Program-made: the position numbers and the translations under genes | Origin: Zygaena filipendulae | Taxonomy: Eukaryota > Arthropoda > Insecta > Lepidoptera > Zygaenidae | Reading direction: 5' to 3' | NCBI GenBank assembly: GCA_907165275.2 | Contig: OU015675.1 | Location: forward strand, 1,753,501 to 1,817,500 | DNA length: 64,000 bases | Part shown: one piece after another, positions 1 through 10,193 of the stretch | Layout: every line of letters begins with the position of its first letter | Numbering within the stretch: position 1 is the first letter of the stretch | Notes under the pieces: model-generated | Database searches by the model: none | What the model saw: only the letters and a program-made list of their open reading frames with translations | What the model was told of the DNA's origin: nothing

Positions 1-132
1 TGGTGGCGGGCGGCGCGGCCGCGGCGGACGGGCGGCTGGCGCCCGGCGACCGCCTCGTGTCGGTCAACGGGCTCGACGTGTCGCGCAGCGCGCTCGCCGC
101 GGCGGTCAACGCCATCAAGAGCGCGCCCAAAG
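1..132 (+). CDS. Patj: Patj exon (a): C-terminal half of a PDZ domain, partial at window edge
   Basis: This exon is cut by the window start. Reading from base 3, 43 codons are open and end one base into a Gly codon at a good donor (AAAG|gtgag). The peptide has the PDZ signature DGRLAPGDRLVSVNG (strands C-D and the turn before helix B), then SALAAAVNAIKSAP as helix B. PDZ domains bind C-terminal peptides of partner proteins. In PATJ/MPDZ scaffolds they hold Crumbs/Pals1 and tight-junction proteins at the subapical membrane (family knowledge). The carboxylate-binding GLGF loop lies upstream of the window. Base use is extreme: 42 of 43 complete codons end in G or C, unlike every downstream exon. 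The splice phase (1) matches the exon at 2819. PDZ identity is firm; the gene name rests on the colinear order of the later exons. Confidence 0.82.
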
Positions 133-793
133 GTGAGTTGGGTCACGACTCACGTATACAAGATGTGGCGAAATCAGCTGCAAATATTTACAGGGCTGAA
201 AGTATACGTTGTAACAAATAGGATAAGCGGAAAAATTATGTTGTAAGTTTGGTAGTTTTTCAGAATATGAGGAAATTAAATTTATTGAAAAAACATTCAC
301 AAGGTACACAATACACGTAGCTCACTTATACGTATACAAGGCACGCGCCACGCACATAGCGAGCGATGGATCAGCTGTTCAGCTTGATCGAGGTCATTGA
401 ACTTAAGTTACCGGCGCAGCGATGTGTGCGTTAAGCGTTTGAGTGGCGAGCACCTTCATAAGTTGTTTTTTTTTCATTGATTTATTTTGTTTGAATGCAT
501 TGTGGTAAAATTAGCTGCAAATATAGGTACGTATATCAGCTAAAGGTATGGAAACTGAGGATGTTATGGACTATATCGACTTCAAATTCTATAATTCGGG
601 ACTTCCGGTTGATATTATTTACATCTCGGGTTCAATCTTTCAGAATTTTTCCTGTTTGTCTGTTAATGCTTGGCTTTTGATACTTGACTTCGAGAAGACG
701 TTCTCACAGTAACTTTTGTATACTTTCTCGGTTACCGAAGCGAAACATTTGGGAATTTCTCTCTATAACTAAGTCATACATGCATAAATTTTA

Positions 794-905
794 ATAGCAT
801 CGTTGGTGTAGTGGGCAGGAAATTTAACTGCTACGTGATGTGTTGCAGGTTCGATTCCCACATCAGGGTAAATATTCATGTGATGAACATTGATGTTTGC
901 TCTGA
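794..905 (+). repeat. tRNA-derived SINE
   Basis: An internal RNA polymerase III promoter is visible. A box A-like TGGTGTAGTGG lies at 804-814 and a box B-like GGTTCGATTCC at 848-858, spaced about 34 bases apart as in tRNA genes. The sequence after box B cannot fold as a tRNA acceptor stem, so this is a SINE head and not a tRNA gene. The 'gatgaacattgatgtttg' stretch after box B is one I associate with moth SINEs. Confidence 0.6.
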
Positions 906-1904
906 GTCTTGAAGAAAAAGTGTATAATATTATAATAAGTACATAATATTATATCAGTTTGGGATTAGATGGTGGAGCGCGATAATTTCCAAGCATGAAG
1001 TCCGTCCCAAAACGTTCTCTTATCACTATTTTCTTTATCTTATCTATCAGCGTCATACCACACAATTCGTGGAGGTCCCATCTCCACTAAGTTAATAATG
1101 CCTTCTTGTCTCATAAGCCTTACCCAACATTTACTGCCATACGTGTAGGTGTTGTTAAAGTACTTTTTCAAGTACGTACGTCTTTTGAATAATAGTAATC
1201 TAAAGAAAGCCCAATAAAGATACTAGTTAAAAGAAATTAACCCATCAAATTGAACACTAAAGGGCACAAAGCGAGTTCTGCAACTGATTCTATTTGGAAA
1301 AACACGTGTTCGAAAGTAATTTGTCAATGTAATAAACCGAATATCTAATGTGGCGACTGATTGAGTACTTATTTGCTAGCAAATAAGGTAAAAGTGTGGA
1401 AACAATTGAAGTAAGGAAAATACAATGAAGTAGTCTCGCTTTGAATATCTCTTGTTGAATTAGGTAGGTATGTCAGTTTACAATGTTGTTTTATTGTGAA
1501 AACATTGATTGTGACTGCTGTAAATAATTTAAAATTTTTATTAAAATATGGTTATTCCAATTTTTGTACAACACTACTTGACTTATGCCATTGGTTCACT
1601 TGTGTTTTTTACGTGTTGTTTTTTTGTGATAAAAATTATAACGCGCAAAGGTTTCTTATTGCCGAAATTAGTGTTTCCCAGAGTAATGATGAGCGATTGC
1701 TTCAAGAAGTTCATGTGCTTTTTAAACTGTAAAATGTGTGGAGGTATGTTTAAGTTCCGAGGCAATATAGGCGAGATTGTGGAATACTTGTTTATTAATG
1801 ATAATTTTTTTTTAAAGGAACTAACTTCCTTATGTACGATAATATTTTGTTTGTAGGTTAGGTTCGGTTTCGTATTTGCTACTTGCCGCTAGATGGTGGT
1901 GTAA

Positions 1905-2137
1905 TCTAATATATATAAATCACGTGTCACGTTGTTTGTCCGCGATGGACTCCGAAACTACTGAACGGATTTTGGTAAAATTTTGCAACCGTTTATAATA
2001 ATATGGTCCAACTTAAAAGATAGGATAGTTTTTATCCCGGAATTCCCTCGGGAACTGAAGGACATAGAGTACTTTTTTCCTGCAACCTCCGCGGGAACTC
2101 CGAAATTACCGCGGATGAAATCGCGGGGGACAGCAAG
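1905..2137 (+). mobile_element. Helitron-like non-autonomous element, subfamily A2, copy 1
   Basis: It starts A|TCTAATATATATAAATCACG and ends in a GC-rich foot (ccgcggatgaaatcgcgg) followed by CAAG. That is the Helitron layout: 5' TC, 3' hairpin, then CTRR, without target duplication. The expected CTAG is changed to CAAG. The next copy begins at the following base. Confidence 0.7.
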
Positions 2138-2367
2138 TCTAATATATATAAATCACGTGTCACGTTGTTTGTCCGCGATGGATTTCGAAACTACTGAACG
2201 GATTTTGATAAAATTTTGCAACCGTTTATAATATGGTCCAACTTAAAAGATAGGATAGTTTTTATCCCGGAATTCCCTCGGGAACTGAAGGACATAGAGT
2301 ACTTTTTTCCCGCAACCTTCGCGGGAACTCCGAAATTACCGCGGATGAAATCGCGGAGGACAGCTAG
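2138..2367 (+). mobile_element. Helitron-like non-autonomous element, subfamily A2, copy 2
   Basis: Starts TCTAATATA directly at the 3' end of copy 1 and ends CAG-CTAG|T. It is nearly identical to copy 1; the main difference is one fewer 'ata' near position 2231. A third copy lies at 55427-55654. Confidence 0.75.
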
Positions 2368-2375
2368 TCTTTATG

Positions 2376-2797
2376 TAAATGCTACTCACCATTTGGCATT
2401 TGACTATATTCCATCTTATCAAGGGCAAGGTACGCCACTGACTATATTCCATTTTATATAAGGCAAGCTACGCCACTTTATATATTTCATTTTATCTAGG
2501 TAAAGCTAGGCTACTGTTTTCCTGTTTCCGTTTTATCTAGGGCAAGGTACGCCACTGACTATATTCTGTTTTATCCATAGGGTCAGCTACGACACTTAAT
2601 ATATTCCATTTTATGTAGTGCATGCTGCGCCACTGACTGTGTTCCGTTTTATCTAGGGCAAGGTACGCCACTGACTATATTCTGTTTTATCCATAGGGTC
2701 AGCTACGACACTTAATATATTCCATTTTATGTAGGTCATGCTGCGCCACTGACTGTGTTCCGTTTTATCTAGGGCAAGGTACGCCACTGACTTTATT
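2376..2797 (+). repeat. Tandem repeat, ~42-bp unit with a ~118-bp higher-order unit
   Basis: About ten imperfect units carry the core 'acgccactgactatattc' followed by 'ttttatctagggcaaggt' or 'ttttatccatagggtcag'. Three-unit blocks near 2525-2640 and 2643-2760 are almost identical, so amplification has also happened at the ~118-bp level. The block ends about 20 bases before the exon at 2819. Confidence 0.8.
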
Positions 2798-2818
2798 TAA
2801 TTTTAATGTTTGTTGCAG

Positions 2819-2910
2819 GCATAGTGACGATAGGGGTGGCCAAGCCCCTACCTTGCAGCACTGTTGTGGGCGGGCAAAAAGCGAATGGGCACAGTATGCA
2901 AGGCAGCCAG
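2819..2910 (+). CDS. Patj: Patj exon (b): last strand of the PDZ domain and start of linker
   Basis: Two bases complete the Gly codon from the previous exon, then 30 codons follow to a donor (CAG|gtcagt). The peptide begins GIVTIGVAKPLP, the closing beta strand of the PDZ begun in the first exon, and continues CSTVVGGQKANGHSMQGSQ as linker. From memory of human MPDZ, one of its central PDZ domains ends in a very similar GVAKPLP stretch just before a long linker, which is one of the supports for the gene call. It ends in phase 0 and so can join either the exon at 10194 or the candidate terminal exon at 4830. The acceptor is preceded by 'ttttaatgtttgttgcag'. Confidence 0.82.
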
Positions 2911-3940
2911 GTCAGTAAATTAAACTCCAATAACTATTATCCTTCTAATTAATTTCAATTATTTGAATTAAGCAAATAACAATTTTCGTTCTTTATGAAT
3001 TACAACCGATGTTTTTTTTATATTATTAAATATTATATTAATATTAAATTGAAAAAATTCGTTTCACGTTGTTGGTTTTGTTACCTAATAGCATTCTTTT
3101 TATCGAAATATTAAAACATTAATTATATTTGTAGAATTAAAAAACAAACAAAAAAGTTTATTCGATTAAATTAATACACAAATTAAAACCCAATTGCCTA
3201 AAACTAAGGTCTCAGCTCAACTTAGCAGTAATGGATTAATATTATGTACATTTTAAAAGTCTACTCAAAGTGTTTGATTAAGCTATTATTACATTAAAAA
3301 ATATTATTTGTGGATTATAGTGATATTAATATTGTACACTGATGGGAAATATATAAAAGTAAGTTAAACCATTTTTATCCTGCCAAAGCTTTTGTATTTA
3401 ACGCTTAGAGCAGTATTCTTTACCTATTTTTCGTTTAACTTTATATTATTCTTCGCATGCAATTGGACTGAAATAATTAGTGAACTTTTAATTTCTTTTT
3501 GTACAATAAAGGGAATTAAATTACCGCTCTAAGTTAAATTGTATTTTTATTATTAATGACCTAATACTTACAGTAGAGTTTTGAATAAATTTTGTATTTT
3601 TTTTATTCTAAAAGAATTTTCCCTTTAGTGTACAATATTATATTTTTGCATGCTTTCAACATAAATGTAATAGATTTCGATCAATCATACTTTTATACTT
3701 CAATATTATTTAATATTAATTAATAAAATCAGAAACACAGTATTTTTTTATGAAAAATGCTGTTACGATTCAGAATCATTTGAGGTCAATTTTATTTTGG
3801 CATATTTTTCTAATAGATTTTATGAAGTATCTACAATTTCAGGGCAAAAATCTGAAACAAACATCCTCTATGAAAAATCATATTATCTAATAGGACATAC
3901 AATAGTCATCGATAGTAATAAACGTAAAATAGGATAAATA

Positions 3941-4277
3941 GGGATGTTGACTACTATTGAAAATCAAAATTCTAATTAGTCCGTCAGTTAGAAAATAACA
4001 AAACGAGACACGTATTTTTTTTTGTTTTAAATAAATTAAAATATACAAAGATAAAGCGCTTTAAAGTTTAGGATGAGGAGGTCGTGACGTCACTAACCGC
4101 AAAACCGCCATACAAACTGTCAGAATAGTGACGTCACGCGAAATTTCAACTCAATATATCGCCGTTATTTTTTGATTACGTAAAAAAAGAAAAAAATACG
4201 TGTCCAATATTTTTTAATAATCTACAAGACGGATAATAATAATAAATAATAAAAAATAAAAATTAGTCAACATGCCC
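3941..4277 (+). mobile_element. Family B MITE, copy B1
   Basis: An element of about 340 bp with long imperfect terminal inverted repeats: 'gggatgttgacta' at the left against 'tagtcaacatgccc' at the right, extending through 'ctaattagtccgtc' and 'gacgga'. It contains two copies of the palindrome TGACGTCA, like the other family members. No coding capacity. Confidence 0.75.
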
Positions 4278-4446
4278 ATAGTACCTTATTTTTGAAGATA
4301 TTTCTGCTTTTAAAATTGATATCAATAAGTTTAAACAAAAAGTGCTAAAAAAGCTGCATTTGCCAGTTTCTAAACAAACTCTTTTCATGTTAATTTGTAT
4401 TACCACCAGAATCTAGGTGTAGGTACATAAGCAATTATGCAACATT

Positions 4447-4639
4447 AGCTGTGCCCCGCGGCTTCACCCGAGGTAAAATTGGAGTTCCCGCGGGAATTCC
4501 GGGATAAAAAGTACCCTATGTGTTAATCTGATGTATAAGCTATATTATAGTAGTTTTTGCGTGAAAGAGTAACAAACATCCATCCATCCATCCATCCATA
4601 CATACTTACAAACTTTCGCGTTTATAATATTAGTAGGAT
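4447..4639 (-). mobile_element. Helitron-like non-autonomous element, family A
   Basis: Minus-strand copy. The 3' hairpin half (ccccgcggcttcaccc) is on the left and the 5' end reads, on the minus strand, ATCCTACTAATATTATAAA. A short (CATC)n run lies inside, at 4579-4600. Confidence 0.65.
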
Positions 4640-4829
4640 TTACCCTATTTTACATTTTCTTCCATCAACTAATTTTGTATCAAATGTAACAGAAGTTATG
4701 ATTTTTTTATTAAATAAATATTAATATTATTAATTAAAATCAAAGACACTGTCAATTATTGCTTTGATTGTGTTTCACAAGAAAAAATATGCAATACCTA
4801 ACAATTTTTTATTGTTTTTTTTTTTACAG

Positions 4830-4994
4830 AAATTGGAATATTTCACCAAAATCTTGCGTCTGATAATGTCGTTGCACCAGGACATCATGGAGCTTCAGTT
4901 GCAGTGCACGGATGACGTCATCGACCCCCCCGCCCCGCAGGCGTCGCCCTTTCGCGTCCCGCCCAAAATAAAGGCGGAGATCACAATGAAATGA
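4830..4994 (+). CDS. Patj: Possible alternative 3'-terminal exon of Patj
   Basis: A strong acceptor (a run of T, then acag) opens a frame that is phase-compatible with the exon ending at 2910. It reads 54 codons (KLEYFTKIL... ending ...KIKAEITMK) to a TGA. The segment from 4860 to 4990 is far more GC-rich than the intron around it, and many codons end in G or C. I see no good donor inside or just after it, so if used it would end the protein soon after the GVAKPLP PDZ and give a short isoform lacking the later PDZ domains. The alternative is that it is the true end of one gene and that 10194 starts another. Colinearity with MPDZ favours the single-gene reading. A family B MITE starts 95 bases after the stop. 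Confidence 0.45.
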   Translation, partial: KLEYFTKILRLIMSLHQDIMELQLQCTDDVIDPPAPQASPFRVPPKIKAEITMK

Positions 4995-5089
4995 CACGAA
5001 GACAAACTGAAATACAGCGTCAACGTAGAGATCACTGATAATGGGAATTGTAAAGGCGAAGGTGTATTGAAGTGTGCAGAACTGAAATA

Positions 5090-5411
5090 GGGATGTTGAT
5101 GACTTTTGAAAATCAAAATGCAAACTAACCTGTCAGTTAGAAAATAAAAAAACAATGGACACGTATTTTTTGCTTTTTCAAACAAATGAAAATATACAGA
5201 GATAAAGCGCATTAAAGTTTAGAGTGGGAGCTCGTGACGTCATTACTCATTAACTATAAGCCGCCATACAAACTGCACCGGATAGTGACGTCACGCGAAA
5301 TTTCAACTCGATGTATCGCCGTTATTTTTTGATTACGTAAAAAAAGAAAAAAATACGTGTCCAATATTTTTTTAACTACAAGACTGACTAAAAATATCGG
5401 TCAACGTGCCC
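5090..5411 (+). mobile_element. Family B MITE, copy B2
   Basis: Same termini and internal layout as B1, with paired gtgacgtcac-type palindromes around 5235 and 5285. It lies just downstream of the candidate terminal exon, so it could supply 3' UTR sequence if that exon is used. Confidence 0.75.
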
Positions 5412-5694
5412 ATTATAAGATGTCGTTGAAGCGATTAAAAAGCGAAAATGTACTAAGGGTTTGACCGTTTTCATACACACAATGGATTTTTTTTTGTATA
5501 CCATACGTACTAACTAATAAAATTTAATTTATTTTTTAAATCACCAATATAAATATTTAGGCAGAAAATTAATACTTTTTTGAAGTTTAAAAATAATTTT
5601 GGTAATTTTAGTATTCGCACGTTATTTTTTTTTAAATTTCATTATTAATTTGTCTATAAGTAGGTACTAATATTATAAAGACGTAAAGATTGTT

Positions 5695-6026
5695 AATTGG
5701 CTACTTGACAAAAAATTTTTTTTTAGTCCGTCGTGTAGATTAGTAAAAAATATTGGACACGTATTTTTTCTTTTTTTACGTACTCAAAAAATAACAGAAA
5801 TACATTGAGTTGAAATTTCGCGTGACGTCACAATTCGGTGCGGTTTGTATGTCGCTTATAATGAATATTGACGTCACGAGCCCCCCACCCTAAACTTTAA
5901 TGCGCTTTATCTATGTTCATTTTCATTCAATTGAAAAAGCAAAAAATACGTGTCTATTATTTTTTTATTTTCTAACTGATGGACTAATTAGAATTTTGAT
6001 ATTCATACCTTGGAGAATACCCAATT
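5695..6026 (-). mobile_element. Family B MITE, copy B3 (subfamily with AATTGG ends)
   Basis: Opposite orientation to B1. The outer ends are 'aattggctacttgac' and 'gaatacccaatt', shared with copies at 35602 and 50341. It has the same internal core and the two TGACGTCA sites. Confidence 0.72.
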
Positions 6027-6508
6027 GTGAGTTTGTGGCGTTGTAGGGGGCTATCTCTGGATCTGCTGAACCGATTTTGAAAATTCTTTCACTCATAAAA
6101 AGCTGCGGTAGTCCTGAGTGACACAGGGCACTTTTTATCCCGAAATTCTCGCGGGAACTCCGCAATTACCGCGGGCAATTTTATGGATAGCTGAAAAACT
6201 TTTATATACTTAGGTATACATATATCTACGTATAAATAAATTCAATTAAATGGCACTAAAATAAATGACACGCCTTCCATAAAGACAATTTAAGGGTATT
6301 ATCAAAGATTAATAAAATAATTAGGTTCTACAATTGATGTCTATTAAGGTCGTGTTTTAGAATAGAGTAGGTAGATATAGTATAGAACACGAGTTATGTA
6401 TCTATCTACATTTGTGGGTACAGAGAACATAATAATATTAACTAGACAGTTGCCTGTCTAGTATAAGCAGGGTTAGCAGGGTGTCAAGGGTCCCAAGGTT
6501 TCAAATAT

Positions 6509-6742
6509 GGACATAGATAAGCAATAGTGTGTTAACCCACACGGGAGAAATTTTGAGTAATATAAAGTTTTAAAATTATAGCGCCATTTTGTTTCAACAT
6601 TTTTATGTTCAATATTTAGTTACATTTTTAAACAATGTAATGAGGTAAACACATAATTAAAAAAGTTATCTAACTCTCAATAAATCGTTCTAAATCAATA
6701 ACTTCGTTTTGTGGGTTAACATGTTATTGCTTATCTGCGTCC
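6509..6742 (+). mobile_element. Family C MITE, copy C1
   Basis: A 234-bp element with terminal inverted repeats: 'ggacatagataagcaatag' at the left against 'ctattgc'-type sequence ending 'ttatctgcgtcc' at the right, each followed by gttaaccca/tgggttaac. The flanking 4-bp duplication is ATAT on both sides. Confidence 0.8.
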
Positions 6743-8340
6743 ATATAGTATGAGCAATGCTCATTTTCTCCCAAAACCATCTTTGCTGGCTTCCCAAATG
6801 ACAGTATGTTTTCTTGCAATATTCCAAGCACTGTCAATTTTGGACATGAAATTTCGAGAATCCTGAAACTATGCCTACGGCAAATGTTGCCTACGGTAAA
6901 TCTAGTCAATTAAATTTAAGGTATAATTAATGTTAACGTTGCTGGAAATGAAATTATAAATATACAGGGTGGTATCAAAAGGAGCATTGAGCGCTTGACA
7001 ATTCGGAATTGGGCCCCATATAGGTATAAGTATTATGCGGATAGCAAATATCATTCTATAGGAGTAAAGTAGGACATTTGTGATTCTATATTAGGTATTA
7101 TTTTCTCAGCGAACGATCGTTTGTGGTGTAGTGTTTTTCATACACTAGTGCGTAAAATTACACATTCCACTGTAGTCTAAAATGGTATTAAACTAATACC
7201 TACAAAAAATGCGAAAGTGACTTTGTTTGTTTATTACGCTTTCACGCCTCAACGGCTGAACGGATATCATGAAATTTTGCATACACTTAGTTCAGGATAC
7301 AGAGAAAGACATAGGGTACTTTTTAGTCCAGAATTCCAGAGGGAACTCTGAAATTACCGCGGGTGAAACCGCGGGAACAGCTAGTAGGTAATATTATAAA
7401 AATGCCTTCTGTCGTGTCCGTTTACCATCTAGTTTGGAGTCGATTACTTCCTGGTAACTAAAGCACTAATATGATTGCATAAAGTGTACATCCATGTCCT
7501 ATCGATAGTACAAAAATTAAAACGAATGTTTGTCTTCTATGTGTCCCTAAACCCTTAATCCGATTGTGATGAAACTTGGTGTGTTTTTCTGCGTATGCTC
7601 ACGAAAGTTTCCGATTTAAAGAGTTCCTGACGGAATTCCGAAACTCACGTGGAAAGGCAGGCACTAGCTAGTAGATAATATTAGTAAAAATGCAGGGTTT
7701 TGGCAATATTGGGTAATATGATCAAATTATGTAATTCAATGTGAAAATATAACATTACCTAAAACATGACAACACAGCCTAAAAACTATAGCTATATAAT
7801 TATATAATACATATTTATATTGCTGTAATTTTATATATGTATATTATTTTATTTAACGAAGAATATTTAATCCAACGGGTAAATTTATATACATATCATA
7901 GAGTATAAGCTATAAAAAATATATATTTGAAATTTATGACCGCAGAGATTTTATTATGGAATTGTGTAAAATGCCAATTATTATATACGTACCTACAAAA
8001 TATACTTAGGTACGCAAAATAACCAAATGAACATTCCACAAAACAAGCTTGCTTGAATACATATTATAATTATAAAATTTTTAGTATAATTGATTAAAAA
8101 AAGGATAAAAAAAAAATGGTAGTAGCTTCAGTACAAAAAAAATATAGGCTTTAACAAAGTGTTGTGACATGTAATTTAATGATAGTTAATAATAAATTTG
8201 GGTATAATATTATTTTATAATAAATATTCGCTGCTCTTGAGACAGATCGAGCTATTTTGGAACGATATTATCTGACAAAACAAAACCCTATTTTTTTTTA
8301 AATAATCAAATTTTGATCAAAAGTTAACCAACACTACGTA

Positions 8341-8534
8341 CACGGTGAAATTTACTATAATAATAATAATCTATGGAAGCATTTTAGAGCCCGTCTTTAG
8401 TCCACTATTGAGAAATTTAGGTACTATGGAAATGACAGGCATTGCCATAGCAAAATCTCAATGGTAGTAAATACGGCAAAATACGGGCTGTAAAATGCGT
8501 CCATAGTAAATTTCAATACGAAAATTTCACCGTG
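8341..8534. mobile_element. 194-bp MITE with TA target duplication
   Basis: The ends CACGGTGAAATTT and AAATTTCACCGTG are exact inverted repeats. The pairing continues imperfectly through 'actat', 'gcattttagagcccgt' and 'acgggctgtaaaatgc'. It is flanked by TA on each side, as in Tc1/mariner-type insertions. A single copy was noticed in this window. Confidence 0.7.
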
Positions 8535-10193
8535 TACCTATCTCCATCTTCCAAATATGATGGAGTGGAATCGTTATCATTAAAAAAAAAAAACCAGTGC
8601 GATATAAATTAATGTGCTTAAAGCCCTGAAATAATTAAAAAAAATTGAGCTATTTCATGTACCTACATGCTCAATCAAATATTTATTGCGATCAAGTGTG
8701 TTAGAAAATAATTTATTTATTTATTTATTTATTTTTCGGGAAACAAACGGTACAACATAAAATACAAATTAAAAATAACATATAAAAAAATTCTTAGACC
8801 TAGTAGTTTCCACATATAGAAAAAAGTATACATAAATTTTGAAATAAACGCACTCGGATTACTTCCTACGAGAGGAGTACATGACGGTAGCAAAAAGTTA
8901 CAAACAACAACTAGCAACTAATAATATGTATATGTATATACTAGGCATGTATTGTATACCTATGTTAAATATTTTTTTATAATACTCGATTAATACTTTA
9001 TGCAACTGTTTTAATTACTGTTTCACAAAAGGGCGCGAGTGGAATCCACTCCCGCCAATTTCACCAACAAACAATAACAATCTCACTCACCGTTGACAGC
9101 TTCTATGCCTGACACCTGTCACATGACGTTTTATGTCACCTGTCACTGTCAGTGCCAGCGATATTAAAAATGCAAACGCTAACAAGTGTAAATTTCAGAT
9201 CAGATGTTATACATAGGTACTTATTATACATAGGTAATATTGTGCTTACAACTTAGTGACCCTTTTCGGGTACCTATTGCATTACTTACCGGAGCTTATA
9301 TTTATTTACATAATTATTATTTATTTTTTATTTAAAATTCAATTTATCTCAACAAATTATGGTTAATGATAATGCTGCAGCATAATTTAATAATTTAAGT
9401 TTGATATTTAAAAGATAAAGAGAAAGTGTCAAATCGGACATTTTTGGCAGATTTAATTTTTTTTTAATATGTCACAATACCTACTGCAGATTTTGCATCA
9501 AAAATTTGTATTCAGTTACCCTATTTCACGTAATATCACACTAAGTATAGATTTCTTTTTAAATGGAATATGTTGTAAATTATTGTTTTTTTATAGCGAG
9601 TGGCTAGCGCTACCTACTAGATACTACTATGTGATTTTGTTAAGTTCATACTGTTCTAAAATGGCGCGATATGTGTCAACTGTTAAATATAATATTATTA
9701 ATTAACTGTTAATGTTGTATTAGGCTTTAAATGGACGTTGCTGATAATAAATGTTGATGAAAAAATAAAAATAAAACAAATAAAACTGTATTTTATTTAT
9801 AATACCATTTACTGTCACAACCATTTACTGTGACATCGCTTAGTTGTGCAAGTGTAATAATAATAAATAATCGATCACCTATATATTCCATGCACCTAGT
9901 TTACTGGAAAAAAATATTATTATTATTTTATACTAATTAAATGTGAGATGGGTATATTCCCCATTCAAGCTTCGTTATAAATCAGTAATAAGTAAGTAGG
10001 CACTCTATCCCAATATGTCCCTCGTTTAATATTACATTATGCAGCATAATATACATTATATTACAATAATAAAAAAAAACACCACAAAATATTGTTTTAA
10101 GTATGTAAAAAAAACGTAATTTATACCTGTAGGTTATATTATATTGTGTTTTCTTTGAGAATAAATAAAAAAGAGAAGTTGAACGTTTCACAG

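Larger units (their letters stand above)
133..2818 (+). other. Patj: Patj intron, rich in repeats
   Basis: Intron of 2,686 bases bounded by gtgag and a 'tttgttgcag' acceptor. It holds a tRNA-derived SINE near 794-905, two head-to-tail Helitron-like copies at 1905-2367, and a 42-bp tandem repeat block at 2376-2797 that ends about 20 bases before the acceptor. I see nothing coding in 133-790 or 905-1904; the open stretches there are AT-rich and lack splice or codon support. Confidence 0.7.
2911..10193 (+). other. Patj: Patj intron of 7.3 kb with MITE copies
   Basis: The AT-rich intron contains family B MITEs (3941-4277, 5090-5411, 5695-6026), a Helitron-like copy (4447-4639), a family C MITE (6509-6742), a TA-flanked MITE (8341-8534) and the possible alternative exon at 4830-4994. 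Degenerate Helitron-like pieces lie near 6040-6180, 7210-7385 and 7510-7680. In 2911-3940 and 8535-10193 I see only AT-rich sequence and a (TTTA)n run at 8710-8742 that looks like a retroelement tail. Confidence 0.65.

Noticed and set aside
804..858. tRNA gene
   Set aside because: Box A and box B are present, but the flanking bases do not form acceptor, anticodon or T stems. The sequence continues as a SINE.
1983..2461. Two similar open frames of about 80 codons in a row
   Set aside because: They lie within the tandem Helitron-like copies and the start of the adjoining tandem repeat. The same peptide recurs in the copy at 55427, so the similarity comes from the repeat and not from a gene.
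2376..2797. Regularly spaced repeats resembling a CRISPR array
   Set aside because: Repeats and 'spacers' are all variants of one 42-bp unit, with no unique spacers, and the context is a eukaryotic intron. It is a minisatellite.
5235..5295. Paired TGACGTCA sites as a promoter of the gene downstream
   Set aside because: The pair occurs at the same place in every family B MITE copy, so it is a property of the transposon and not evidence of a local promoter.
10146..10193. Extension of the large exon upstream of the acceptor
   Set aside because: There is no ATG in this part, its codons are AT-rich (LRINKKEK), and a phase-compatible acceptor at 10193 matches the repeat motif starting at ECLNS.
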